In this document: positions 10,764 to 22,374 of the stretch, one piece after another
Position numbering within the stretch: the stretch's first letter is position 1
Layout of the letters: every line of letters starts with the position of its first letter
Assembly (NCBI GenBank): GCA_958510825.1
Contig: OY294054.1
Coordinates: forward strand, 6,805,683 to 6,869,682
Length of the DNA: 64,000 nucleotides
Source of the DNA: Brachypterus glaber
Taxonomy: Eukaryota; Arthropoda; Insecta; Coleoptera; Kateretidae
Direction: 5' to 3'
Position numbers and translations under genes: made by a program
Notes under the pieces: model-generated
Database searches by the model: none
The model's input: only the letters and a program-made list of their open reading frames with translations
Told to the model about the DNA's origin: nothing

Positions 10764-11433
10764 TAGTGCGGTCCAAAAGTAACCCCCCCCCCTCTTAACT
10801 TTTGAACCAGTTGAGATATCGACTTTAAATTTAGAACTCTGAAATAAGACGACTATCTTTTAGCATATATATGATACTTTCAGCTCTTAAAATGTGGGCA
10901 GGGGGGCGTCGGGAGACATTTTTTTAAATGAAAGGGGGGGGTCGTGAGAAACATCATTTTAAAGCTTATGAAATTCTACATTTTACTAAATATTTTTAAA
11001 TTTTTTTAAACATTTGGGTTTAAAATGGGTATTTTTTTCAAAATTTCTCTAAAAAAAACATTTTTTTAAAAATGATTAATTTCATGATGAAAAAACGTAA
11101 ATTATACTTTTAAACCAATTTTAATTTACATAAATAAAAATTTACAAAAAAAAACTTTAAAAATCGCATTTCTAGCACAAAAAAATTGAAAAATCCAAAC
11201 CTTAAAATAATTTAAAAATATACAGTCCAATACAGAATTTTATTTGCTTTAAAATGATGTATCACAAAACCCCCCTTTCCATTAAAAAATATTCCCTCCA
11301 AGTCCACATTTCAAGAGCAGAAAGTTTTAAATATATGCTAAAAGATTACCTTAAGTTATCTTATTTAAGTTATAAATTTGAAGTCGATATCTGAACTCTT
11401 TCAAGAGTTAAGAGTGACTTTTGGACAGCACTG
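10764..11433. mobile_element. Tc1/mariner-type MITE (670 bp)
   Basis: The ends are inverted: TAGTGCGGTCCAAAAGTAAC at the left and its complement (ACTTTTGGACAGCACTG) at the right, flanked by TA on both sides. Subterminal inverted segments follow (GAGATATCGACTTTAAATTT against AAATTTGAAGTCGATATCTG). The C-runs next to each end are inverted too. A related 358 bp copy is at 35709-36066. There is no coding capacity, so it must be moved by a Tc1-like transposase from elsewhere. Confidence 0.75.
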
Positions 11434-11759
11434 TATAGTTCAGGTCTATTGTTCGCTTGATTGTTATACATATTATTTAACTTGATATTTAACAATTTAA
11501 CAATAAATATTCAACTTCGTTTTAGGGCAAAAAATATTTATTTTGTTGTTTTTTTTTTCAGTTTTTATGAATTTTTATGAATGTAACGAATTAAAAAAAA
11601 AGGAAGACAGAATATTTCAAATAAAAGTTTTTTGTATCCTAATAGAACTATAGAATGTTAAAGACACTTTAGGGTGGGGGATATTTCAGCCGGGGTGTGC
11701 TCTGAAACAAGACCAATCTACGCACCTGTCAAAATGATAGTTTAAGGTCATATTTTTAG

Positions 11760-12262
11760 ATTTAGAAAAATAATATCCCATGATTCATATTTAGCGACCT
11801 GAAAACCCCCAATACACACGTTTTTAAAAAAATAGCCCCGCCCCTCAGGGGTGGAGTTAGATTTTTTTGTCAGATTTAGTTTTAGCCACCTCAAAAACCC
11901 TTATATACCAATTTTCACGAAAGTAATGTAAATATTTAAAATTAATTACCACTAGCCCTTCGGGAATGGATTTATAATTTTTTATAGTCAGATTCTGTTT
12001 TAGCTACCTCAAAAAAACCCATATGCCAATTTTCACAAAATATTGTAAACATTTAAAAATAATCATGCCCACCCCCGGGGTAGAGTTAGAAAAAATTTAA
12101 TATCAGATTCAGTTTCTTCGACCCCAAAAACCCCTATATACCAATTTTCACGAAAATATTGAAAACATTTAACCATAAGTACACCCTTACCCCCCGCGGG
12201 GGTAGAAATTTATTATCAGATTCTATTTCAGAAACCTCAAAAACCCCTATATAGCAATTTCC
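11760..12262. repeat. ~110 bp minisatellite, array 1 (in ELP1 intron)
   Basis: About four degenerate units, each with a TCAGATTtAGTTTtAG box, CCTCAAAAACCC, ATATACCAATTTTCACGAAA and a C-rich/G-rich box (CCCCTCAGGGGTGGAGTTAG) that can fold on itself. The same unit recurs at 22375-23056, 26880-26935 and 27545-27890. Confidence 0.75.
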
Positions 12263-12854
12263 AAATTTTGGTAAAAAATATTGTATTTTTCCTCAAAAAG
12301 TAAAAAAAAAAACGCGAAAAGTGCGCTGCTGAACACTGTTAATTATAATTATTCCTCAGATAAGTAGGAATCTAAAATGATAAATAGTTGCACTAGCCTG
12401 TCCTTCCTAAAATGATAAATGACCCAGTGAAAATGCCACCTTTTCGTAGAATGACCTAAACAATGTATTTAAAATAATTTTGATTTCTTGCCCCAAAAGG
12501 GAGGTAGGTCTGTCTAAAAATGACTGGTACGCATAATTATCATGTTCATTCAATATTTTTAAAAAGCAATAAATCAATTCAAGTTTTTAGAGTAAAATGA
12601 TCATGTTATTAGTGTTAATTTTATATAAAATAAAAAAATTAATTTTTAAACTTTTTGATATTCTATGCACAACATCAGTTTTACAGGATATGCCATAAAT
12701 ATCCTAGCTAGGAACCTAATTATAAAGTTAAGCTAAATTAAGCACAAAAATGAAATTCTAACAAAAAAAATATCTTTTCAAGGATTTCTATGGTCATGTA
12801 GTAATGGGTTAACCGAACCTTAATAAAACTTAAGTAGTAAATATAGGTACTTAC

Positions 12855-14052
12855 GTTCCCAGTTTCTCGATAACAGCTCCCGATTCGGGCATACACGGTA
12901 GGAGTTTAACGCGTCCAAAAACATCCTTGCATCCATAAATACATTAATAGCTTTTTCGTAATCTTCTAAATAATGCTTATAAATCCCACATGCCATCCAG
13001 TACTTTTTCTCCTTTACCAGATTTTCCGCCATGTTAATCAAAACTGCTTTATTTTCTTCTTTGGTAAATTTCGCCATGTTCATGCAGTATATAGCTCTTT
13101 CGTAATTATCTGTTTTTCTGTAGCATTCTACAGCATCCCTATATTGATGGCCCTGCTCATAAATAAAACCAGCCTCCTCATGTCGTCCTAAAATCGCCAA
13201 CTTGGATCCATACTTCCTGACAATTATGTCAAAAAATGGACTTGTGGGTATTATATTTCTGTAAGCTTCACTTTGGAGGTTGTGCTCTTCGATGTAATCC
13301 CCTATGAAGTCTACACCCAATTGTGGACATCTTGTCAGGTAAATTATAGCTTTCAGGTGATCTTTAGCTGTATGACACAGTTTGTATCTTTTTTCACACT
13401 CTTCTTGGTCATCTGTACAAAGTTCTTCCAAAATTACACTTATATTTTGGGGGTCTAGTCCCAACTTTTCTGCAATTATTAAAGTAAACGAAAAGTCGTA
13501 AGATTTAAGACATTCATAGTGTAGTTTATTATGGTCTTTATAATATTCCAGCATCGTTTTAAGTGGATCATCTAGATAACTTGTGTCAACTTCACCTTCA
13601 GTCTTTTTAAATAAGTATGCATTAAACATAAACTCTACAGCTTCTGAAATATTACCTTGCTTGGCTTTAAGCAGGCAAAGGGTAGAAAGTGATCCCATAA
13701 AGTTGGCTTTTTCTAGGTATGTACAAATGAAATCAATAATCCTATTTTTCTTAATCGAATGATCAACTATGCTCTCTCTTAGACAATTATCATATACTTT
13801 GGCAAATACACTATCACAGTTCAATGCGGAACAAATAATGTGAACAAGATTCAGCTCCATAGCGGCTCGTAGAAATGAATCAATTTTGCTTTGAAACCTG
13901 TCTACATCCAGGTCAATAATAGTATTGAAATCCAGTCGGTGATCCCGTATAAAGCATATGGCTTTACTCCACTCCTCATCCTTAACAAGCCGTTCTAATA
14001 TGTCAATTAGCATGATTCGTGCACAAATGCACTCAATGTTACCACGAGGAAC
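12855..14052 (-). CDS. ELP1: ELP1 (Elongator complex protein 1), large internal exon
   Basis: This 1198 bp exon encodes 399 residues plus one base. It starts at the acceptor TTTTTTTAG|GTTCCTCGTGGT with VPRGNIECICARIMLIDI, corresponding to human ELP1 MPRGNLEVVHHRALVL. It runs through the TPR-like helical region: KSYDFSFTLIIAEKLGLDP aligns with human GTYDFDLVLMVAEKSQKDP, and EDYEKAINVFMDARMFLDAL with [20 protein letters not shown]. It ends at the donor GAAC|GTAAGT (12855). ELP1 is the dimerising scaffold of the Elongator tRNA-modifying complex. No stop or frameshift is seen, so the exon looks functional. The next exon is at 393-654. The upstream half of the protein, including the WD40 propellers, was not found in the window. 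A retrotransposon fragment lies about 35 bp upstream of the acceptor. Confidence 0.93.
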
Positions 14053-14087
14053 CTAAAAAAAGATAAACATAGAGTAAACTCTATACA

Positions 14088-14862
14088 GATGTTAATCTAC
14101 CCCAAACGAACACCGTTACATTCTTAGGCCTCCACCTAGATGAAAACCTTGACTGGAAAACGCACTGCTCAAAGCTTATGTCCACTCTGAGCTCAACATG
14201 TTTCCTTTTACGATCGCTCAAAAGTATCCTTAATCAGACACAACTTAAAATATTTTATTTCGGACAGTTCCAGTCAAGGCTTAATTATGGTATTTTACTT
14301 TGGGGCCTTTCATCTGCCGTTGAGGATGTTTTCCTTGTACAAAAACGTGCTGCTCTACCTTGTCTTATTTTACTTGAACTTTTATGACATATTTATAAAA
14401 ATAGAGAAAATTTCGTTTTGAATGGTTCGTTGCATGGATATTTTATAAGAGATGCTCAATCTTTTCATATTCAACAAAGACGTTTAAAACTAACATACGA
14501 TGGTTCACCTACCAGCCTGGGTTTAAACTTGTACAATCGCCTTCCAGCTAATTTTAAAAATATAAATAGTTTTAATATATTTAAAAAAACTTTAAAACAT
14601 TTTTTATTGCAACAGTGCTTTTACTCGATCGAAGAGTTTAAAAAGTTTAAATTTTGAGCTTCTTTCATTGGTGTCGTTGTAAATTTTACTATTTATTTGC
14701 TATTTATTTTAAGTTTTACTATATATTTATTTTACTTTATTTTGTTTTACTTTGTCACGCTATGTTGTAATTTGACTGATAACTTATTATACCTTTGTAT
14801 TCTTGACCTGTTCTAAAATATGACATGCATATTATATAGAACTGTATATATAAATAAATATA

Positions 14863-14893
<31 letters not shown>

Positions 14894-14895
14894 AC
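14088..14895 (+). mobile_element. Non-LTR retrotransposon 3' fragment (Jockey/CR1-like)
   Basis: It contains the C-terminal end of an RT protein in one frame (14088-14657). FLGLHLDENLDWKTHCSKL is followed by a FQSRLNYGILLWG motif typical of the region after the RT palm. A stop is near 14385, and an internal deletion is suggested where the usual middle segment is missing. A Phe-rich C-terminus (FKKTLKHFLLQQCFY) follows. The 3' end is an (AAAT)n tail at 14855-14895. The RT frame begins only about 35 bp from the ELP1 splice acceptor at 14053-14054, on the opposite strand to ELP1. Confidence 0.8.
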
Positions 14896-14972
14896 AGCTG
14901 TTACAATATGTCATAAACATTCAACACTAAGTTCACAGTACAACATCCAAATGGGGGTAATTACCCCCTCCC

Positions 14973-15818
14973 AGAATAAAATAATATTAAAAGAACCTGG
15001 CACACATATAGGGGGGTTCCTGGGCCTCAGTCAAACTGCCTCAAATTTTGTTATTTTGTAATTTCGCGGGGGTAAACATTAAATTAGGAAAATTGCAGCC
15101 AAATTAAATGACCAGTTTCGGAGAAAAACGCTTTTAAAAATCTAATTTTATGACAGATTTTTTGACGTATATTAAGGTTATTTTTTACTTACGTAAATAT
15201 TAACTTAATTAGCCGTTTTAAGTTTATTATACTCTAATAATTAAAGAACAGGCAAGATAAATATTACATAAAAGGCTTTATTATCATTTACTTACATGTG
15301 GTTCTATAAAAAATTTAAAACTTTGTGAAACTTCCACATGCTGGCATTTTCCACGTGTTTGCTAATTATCTGCATATTTTCTGTTGGATGTTTGCTTGAT
15401 TATGTTGAAACATGGTTTGGTACATCGACAAATATTTTATAATTATATATTTTAGATTTTCTTGATATATTTTTCCAAAAATACGTCTGAGGCAAATCTG
15501 TCATCATATTTTCATAGGTAAAATGTGTCATTTAGGTTGCATAGGAACAACTTTTAATAAATATATCTATTATAAAGGGTTCACTAATGAATTACGCTAC
15601 ACAAAAAGATAAATACTGAGAAGCGATTTAGATTTTTTAACACCTTCGCTGCTGAAAATTGATGCTGTATCGATCCAAGTACTGGTGCACTTTTTTAAAA
15701 GATAACAAACTTTTACCCAATAAACAGATAAAAGTCCGGCGGCCGACGAGCGGTAAAGTGATGGCAAATTATCATCACTTTTTGACGTCATCCCGGCGTT
15801 GGGACAACGTCTGATCTG
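14973..15818. repeat. Left terminal inverted repeat of the DDE_4/SWIM transposon
   Basis: It matches the reverse complement of 19684-20460, from the outer AAAGAACCTGG box to the inner GGACAACGTCTGATC box. It contains an internal low-quality 89-residue minus frame that is mirrored on the right side and is not a gene. Confidence 0.8.
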
Positions 15819-16540
15819 GTCGATAAAATGATGGAAAATGACAATCAAAATACTACATCGGTTCAACGTCGGGCTGCTGTCGGCATCTGACCAAACGGCC
15901 TAACAGCAGCATACATTCGCACTTTGGATCATTATACCGCCGTTTAGCCGATTATTTATTTTTTTTACTCATAATTATTTTTTTTTTAAATTTTTTTATT
16001 GGTTGTGTATCTAGATAAAGATTTTCTCATCAGGTCAGTCAGATCAAATATAGTACTTTTGGGCAACATTAGATGGCGCCACCAATTGTACGCTCCCACA
16101 AAAAACATTATGATTCACTATATCCTCATAAGGATCTATAGTCGTTTTGGTAGGGATTTTCTCATTGATTATGGAAAATTCTGTAGTAGAGCAGTGCAAC
16201 ATTTCTATGTTGCTATCTAGGTGGCTGGAATATCACATCTTATAACTATCTTGGTTGCAACATTTCTTAAATCTCTTATTTTCTTGAGATAATCAGGGTA
16301 ATGTTTTTTACCTTGTTTTTTTTTGCCAGTTTGTCATATTTTATGATATAGAATCACCCCTTAAAAATTCGGACCCTATTTCAAATATACCCTGTAAAGT
16401 AAATTACTGCTCTCTATTAATTAATACATAATTAATAACACTTTATTAGTGCAAAATTATTAGTCATAAGTAATAAATTGCTGAAATTCAGTTATAATTA
16501 CTAAATAATTTCTGTAAGGGTAAAGTGTGAAATTATGAGA
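15819..16540. other. Transposon interior, no gene seen
   Basis: AT-rich interior of the DDE_4/SWIM element between the left inverted repeat and the SINE. No coding sequence was recognised. Confidence 0.5.
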
Positions 16541-16800
16541 GAGTGGCTTAGCTGGCTACCGCGTCTACTGACAAGCCAGCGAGTCTACATAGCGTGAGTT
16601 TGATCCTCACCGCCGCCGATTTGCCTTTTTCAGTTAATTAATAATTGCAATTTGGCGAAGGCAATAAGTAAAGCGGACACTCCCCAGAAATTGGTTCGAA
16701 AGTCAATTAAAGCCCACACAAGTCCTAGACTTAGGGGATGCTTAATTAAGTAGAATAGTACGAGGTTAAACAAACATGTAATGTAATGTAATTATTGAAT
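16541..16800 (+). mobile_element. tRNA-derived SINE, copy with head
   Basis: The head shows a consensus Pol III A box (TGGCTTAGCTGG, 16544-16555) and, 40 bases later, a near-consensus B box (GAGTTTGATCC, 16596-16606), as in tRNA-derived SINEs. The body (CCTTTTTCAGTTAATTAATA..., GGCGAAGGC, ..CACACAAGTCCTAGACTTAG.., AGAATAGTACGAGG) is shared with the headless copies at 48358-48491 and 49110-49243. The tail has AATGT repeats (16773-16790). It sits inside the DDE_4/SWIM transposon, so it inserted later than that element. Confidence 0.75.
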
Positions 16801-16898
16801 TACATTATGTACATGTTACTTAAAGTAACCATACTGACATAAGCTTTGCTTTGCTTTGGTTTAAGTATGACAATTAACTGCACTTAAAGTCAAGAAAA

Positions 16899-18861
16899 AT
16901 GGCTTTCAGAATTCGAGGTGGATGTTATATTCGTGAACTTTATGGAAATCCAAGAAATATGATTGCTTTGTCAATAGAAAATAATCCTCAGTTGATATTG
17001 CGCAGAGAAGAAGAAATAATTTGGGACTTCCCCCTTTGGAAATTAATCATAATTCGCTAATCTGTACAAACTGTAATATTAGTATTATAGAAGAAATAAG
17101 GCAGTATGAACAAGATCCAGACCCAACGGTTTTATCGATTCCTTTAAAATATGGTGGCCACACATGTTTTATTTGCAATCAACAAAATGTGCGGAATAGA
17201 ATATCTCAAGATGCAAGAATTGATATTTTTATTAAAAGAGACATTTTTGTTCCTGATAATGCCAGGATTTGTGTACATCATTTGGACGTCAATGGTTTTA
17301 TTATGGTTCCATTACAACGTGGAATAAGATCAATTAAGCGACCATATAAATTAAAAGGTAGGGAGTTAACGGATTTTCTTTCAAAATTTCGAGATACAAA
17401 ATCAAAAGATGATAAGTTTGAAAATGAAAACAAGCTTATCGATACAGAATTTCAAGCTCTGTGAAAATACAGTTGTCTATGAAAGAAACAGAGTGATTAC
17501 TAAAAGAGATTTATCATGCTTTTTAAGCAAAACGAGACAAGGACTTTCAGATGAATTTTTAGTATCCATGTTTTCGTATACAAGTCGACAAGCAGTCAGT
17601 TTAGCTATTGCAAAGGTAACAACTTCATTAGATGGAACCTTTGTCATTCAGAACTTAGGTTACCAGCACATCAACAGGGAAGAATTTATTAGACAACATG
17701 TAAATGCTTTTTCAAATCAACTATATAATGCCGAACCCGAAAACGCAAAAGTATTTGTTTATATTGATAGGACCTATATTAAAATACAGAAAAGCAAAAA
17801 TTTTCGTGTTCAAAGACAATCTTTGTGTGTGCATAAATCTTATAATTTAATAAAGCCAGTTTGGTTGTTGCACCAGACGGGTACATTCTAGATGTTCATG
17901 GACCCTATTTTTCGGACTCAAGAAACAACGATGCTGCTATGCTAATTAGCATAGCATTAACGAATTTGAAAATAATAATGGAGGTTGTCGCGACTGGTTT
18001 ACTGATGGTGATATATTTATACTCGATGGAGGGTACCGAGATGCAAATAATTTTTTACGAGAAACAGGAATACAAGCGGAGATACCACCGCTACTTGGTA
18101 ATAGAAATCAGCTTTCAACAGAAGAGGCAAACTCTAGACTCATAACCAAAACGAGATGGATCGTTGAGGCTAGAAACGGCCACATTAAGTCCCTTTTTAA
18201 AATTTTCAGAGACACTATTCCAAATTCACAAGCAAAAAATATAGTAAGGTATTTAAGAATTGCCTGTGCAATAATAAATAAATTTCATAGAACCATTAAT
18301 ATGCAAGGGGCTAATGAAGAACTTGCTCAACAAATGATTAAAAAAGCACAAGAAGAGAATGTAATTCAAACCAGAGTAGAGAACGAGGGATTTTTTAGAA
18401 GACATGGTAGGTGGGAACATATGGCAGTTAACCAACTACCAGACTTTCCAATTTTGGATTTGGAGTATTTAAATATTTTGACTTTCGGAACCTTTAAATT
18501 GAATTTATCTCCATCATATATTCAAGATAATAACGATGGTATGGAAAATATGGTTTTTGAAATTGATACCAATTTTAATGTTCCGAATATTTTAAGAATA
18601 AGGGTTAGATCAAGACAAAGAAAAGCTGTAAAGTATCAAGTTTGCATTAGTTATAACTCCGACGAAGAAATGAATGAAAATGAAAATGAACCCATATTAG
18701 GATACTACTGTTCATGCAAATCAGGTGCGAGAACTGTTGAAACATGCTGTCACGTAGCCAGCATAATTTGGTTTTTGGGATATGCCATACACCAACAAAT
18801 AATTAGATTTCCAAGTAGCAACCTTCTGACGGATGTAATGTATGCAGCAAACAGAAACTAA
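16899..18861 (+). pseudogene. DDE_Tnp_4-type transposase with C-terminal SWIM zinc finger, broken
   Basis: It starts MAFRIRGGCYIRELYGNPRN at 16899 and is split by at least three frameshifts (near 17030, 17440 and 17860-18150). Visible parts in order: a cysteine-containing N-terminal domain (LICTNCN, HTCFICNQQNV); a helix-turn-helix-like block (GLSDEFLVSMFSYTSRQAVS); the catalytic region with D in YIDRTY (17766), D in LDGGYRD (18025) and E in WIVEARNGHIK (18165); and a C-terminal SWIM finger, YYCSCKSGARTVETCCHVAS (about 18703). The family usually has YIDGTY and D-RGYRD, so the R and first G here may be mutations. It would cut and rejoin the long inverted repeats around it. I place it with the PIF/Harbinger/ISL2EU-related DDE_4 group from memory; the exact superfamily is not certain. 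Confidence 0.78.
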
Positions 18862-19683
18862 AATACTTTTTTAACAAGGTATATTATCTGGTAAATCTGG
18901 TGTACAAAAGAAATTACAATGTCTTCAATTGTATTTTTCTTGTAATGTTGAAAAGCTGATGAAATCCAAGCGATGGAAACTGCTGTCCGTCATTTTGACT
19001 TTCTCATTCCAATTAGGTAAGTTAACATTACTTAATCAAAAATACAAACAAAATAGAAACTAAAAACAGAAAAAACGATTTACTGGGCAAGGACACTTAC
19101 CGCAGGGGGACATCTAGACCAAATACTACTATTTATAATATATTAAGAGCTTTTATAGGTTATCCTCAGCTCTTTATCTAAGTGTAATAATAATAATAAT
19201 AATAATATTAATCATAATTTTAAATTTTATAGAGTGATTCTATAAAAAAAATATTCCTTGAATTGTCACACATATAAAACTCAAAAATATTAATAAAACA
19301 AGATTTTAACGCCTTGGTAGTGAGAAAAACGTAATGTGTTACTCGTAGGTAAGTTTTTTTCTATCTTCGGTCGTGTTTATAGGCCTTAGCTCCGCTTCAG
19401 TCCACAAAATACGACATCATACAAAAAAAATCACTTGCCTCTACTAGAAGCGCAAAAAAACTATTTCTTACCTAATCTTTTTTAGAATTGCTTAAATCTT
19501 GTATTCAGTTATTTTTCTTAAAAGTAGCCATAGTCAATAAATGACGCTGTGAGATCTAAAAAGATCGAAACAGCTGTGGGCTAGAGATCTTTATGTTTCT
19601 TTTCAGATTCATCCCTGTGACCTAAACAGCAAACATCAAAGAGCTCTGCTGTGTTAAATAATCTTATCGAATACCTACCGGCG
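18862..19683. other. Transposon 3' interior, no gene seen
   Basis: AT-rich non-coding sequence after the transposase, with a short (AAT)n microsatellite near 19186-19206. No gene was recognised before the right inverted repeat. Confidence 0.5.
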
Positions 19684-20460
19684 ATCAGACGTTGTCCCAA
19701 CGCCGGGCTGACGTCAAAAAGTGATGATAAATTGCCATCACTTTACCGCTCGTCGGCCGTCGGACAATTGTTTATTGGGTAAAAGGTTGTTATTTTTTAA
19801 ATATATAGGTGCACCAGTACTTGGATCGATACAGCATCAATTTTCAGCTGCGAAGGTGTTAAAAAATCTAAATCGCTTCTCAGTATTTATCTTTTTGTGT
19901 AGCGTAATTCATTAGTGAACCCTTTATAATAGAAATATTTATTAAAAGTTGTTCCTATGCAACCTAAATGACACATTTTACCTATGAAAATATGATGACA
20001 GATTTGCCTCAGACGTATTTTTGAAAAAATATATCAAGAAAATATAAAATAAAATATATAATTATAAAATATTTGTCGATGTACCAAACCATGGAAAATG
20101 CCAGCATGTGGAAGTTTCACAAAGTTTTAAAAATTTTATAGAACCACATGTAAGTAAAACCTTTTATGTAATATTTATCTTGCCTATTCTTTAATTAATA
20201 GAGTATAATAAACTTAAAACGGCTAATTAGGTTAATATTTACGTAAGTAAAAAATAACCTTAATATACGTCAAAAAATCTGTCATAAAATCAGATTTTTA
20301 AAAGCGCTTTTCTCTGAAGCTGGTCATTTAATTTGACTGCAATTTTCCTAATTTAATGTATACCTCGAAATTACAAAATATCAAAATTTGAGGCAGTTTG
20401 ACTCAGGCCCAGGAACCCCCCTATGTGTGCCAGGTTCTTTGTAGGAAAATATTTTATTCT
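19684..20460. repeat. Right terminal inverted repeat of the DDE_4/SWIM transposon
   Basis: Reverse complement of the left arm, from GATCAGACGTTGTCC to CCAGGTTCTTT and TATTTTATTCT, with scattered substitutions and small indels. Confidence 0.8.
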
Positions 20461-22374
20461 AAATACACATTTTCATGATATAATCGGGTCCGTAAATAAA
20501 AGGAGTTTGAGCCCTAACGAGCTTTTTTTAAGGTATTGCGTGTTCAAGTGGACCTTTTAAATCGTAAAAATTTTGGCCTGCGGCACTACAGGTTTCTTAC
20601 ATTTTTGTGAAGTTTAGAATTGTAAAACTGTTTTAAAATTAAAGTTTGTAAAAAAATACCTGCGGCACTAGGGGTTTCTTGCATTTTTATGAAATTTTGA
20701 ATAATAAAACCGCTTAAAAATTAAAATAGATCATTAAGTTTTTAAAAAATTTCGCTGATGCACTAGAGCCTTTTTATGTGTTTTTTTTATTATTTAAGAC
20801 TGTAAAACTTAATTTTCGCCTGTGGCGCTAGAGCTTTCTTAAATATTTGTGAAATTTAGAATAATAAAACTGTTTAAAAATTAAAATAAAATAAAAATAA
20901 AATAGACCATCAAGTTTGTAAAAATTTTCACCTTTGGCACTAAGGCTTTCTTAAGTTTTTTTTTTATTTAAGACTGTAGAACTTAAGCGTAAAAAATTTC
21001 GCCTGTGGAGCTAGAGCTTTCTTGTATTTTTCTGAAATTATCAGTATTAATACTGATAAAAAAAAATCACCTGTATAACTAGACTTTTCTTACGTTTTTG
21101 TAGAACTTAAGAGTGAAATTCGTAAAATAAAATTTCGCTAGCGGCGCTAGAGTTTATTGTAATTTTGTGAAATTTTAAATTTAATTAATGTTATTTAAAC
21201 CCCATTGCCACTGTGGCAAATGCACTAATTTTGAATAATATTAAAAAAATGTTCCTAATACGGGGCAGGGTGGAGCTAGGTTAATTCATACTCAAGGCTG
21301 AATGTTCATGGGACATTGTACTAGCTATACCAAAGGGTGGTTCACTCATTTGAAGTAGGTGTACAGTTTCATTTGAAGTACTCAAAGTACTTACTAAAAA
21401 TATTCTATATTACATTGTATAAAGTACTTCAAAGTATTCAAAGTAGGTGTACAAAATCCCTAAAGAAGACCACCACTCATTTAGTACAAGCCAAACCCCT
21501 TTGTCGGTTATACGATTATTAAAAAAAAAAAAGAAACACTATGTAGGTGTTGCATACAGACTTATTAATAAAAGATGATATTCGTTTTAAACTGCATCCC
21601 ACGTTTTCATGTGGCGGAAGAGACAGAGGTTTGGAAAAATTCCACTTTTAAAAACAAAATCTATGTCCTTGTAAATGGCAATATATTTACTATTATTTAG
21701 TGTCATTTTTACTGTGAGTTTTGTTACTTGAGTTTTTATTTCGAATTATATATCAAAAAAAACAATGCTCTACAAAAAAAGATTTTTTTTTTAGTTGCAT
21801 CTGGCTCTATTTGATGCGCTGATTTTGGAACCTTTTTCCGTTTTTCTTGATCAGCTCGTTTTTTGAGATATAGGGCACAGTGTTCAAAGTCCAAACCTAT
21901 AGTTGTAGTAAAAAAAATCAAAGTCTAATTCATATTTTCTTTGCCGTCGATTGTCTCTCTATTAATGAGGCTCTAAGCTAAAAAAAGAGGATTTCAAATG
22001 TCTTTATACGTTTGTTTTTTATAAGCTAAATTAAAAAAAATAGATTTTGTCACATTTTATAAAAATAAAAAAAGTTTTAGGTTTAATCCAGTGACTGAGA
22101 TTTTACCGGGGGTTATCGAAAAAAAAAACAAAAATATTGAATTATTTTATTCCAGAGACAACTAATGATAATTTTTCGATTTAATTATTTTTTTATATTT
22201 TCTATGCCTAAAAAGAAGTTTCAGAGTTTCAGGAGAGCTGTATTATACTGAATTAAATTTGCATATTTGTTTGCAAACATAGAAAGTCTATAAAAGTATT
22301 TTTGATTTATATTACCTTAAAGAAAATACACTGCCCAGTAAAAGAGCTTTCCCATTTTTCACCTCCGCGCATAA
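20461..22374. repeat. AT-rich region with degenerate ~100 bp repeats (20560-21190)
   Basis: From 20560 to 21190 a diverged unit recurs about six times: GCCTGYGGCRCTAGRGCTTTCTT, then TTTTGTGAAATTTAGAATAA, then TAAAACTGTTTAAAAATTAA. Beyond it (21191-22374) is AT-rich sequence with the short inverted pair AAGTAGGTGTACA near 21353-21455. No gene is supported. Confidence 0.5.

Larger units (their letters stand above)
655..12854 (-). other. ELP1: 12.2 kb ELP1 intron packed with mobile elements
   Basis: This is the interval between the two recognised ELP1 exons, with donor GAAC|GTAAGT at its start and acceptor TTTACAG at its end (minus strand). It holds a hairpin MITE, the Penelope-like inverted pair, a non-LTR 5' fragment, a fold-back element, a Tc1-type MITE and a minisatellite array, each listed separately. 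The stretches 1126-1969, 7256-7538, 10323-10763, 11434-11759 and 12263-12854 are AT-rich with no gene or clear element that I can see. Confidence 0.75.
14973..20460 (+). mobile_element. DDE_4/SWIM DNA transposon with ~0.8 kb terminal inverted repeats
   Basis: The element is bounded by AGAATAAAATA... and its complement. Inverted arms run 14973-15818 and 19684-20460 and share long stretches (AAAGAACCTGGCACACATA, GAGCGGTAAAGTGATGGCAA, GACGTCAAAAAGTGATGA). Between them is a broken transposase gene (16899-18861) and a nested tRNA-SINE. I could not identify a clear target-site duplication. Long inverted ends of this size are unusual for PIF-like elements. Confidence 0.78.

Noticed and set aside
12973..13458. 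Plus-strand frames of 60-72 residues
   Set aside because: Antisense shadows of the ELP1 exon.
15597..15866. 89-residue minus frame
   Set aside because: It lies in the terminal inverted repeat and is not conserved as a frame in the other arm.
16541..16615. Possible tRNA gene
   Set aside because: A and B boxes are present, but there is no proper cloverleaf or acceptor stem that I can draw, and the following body is shared with other copies; it is a SINE head.
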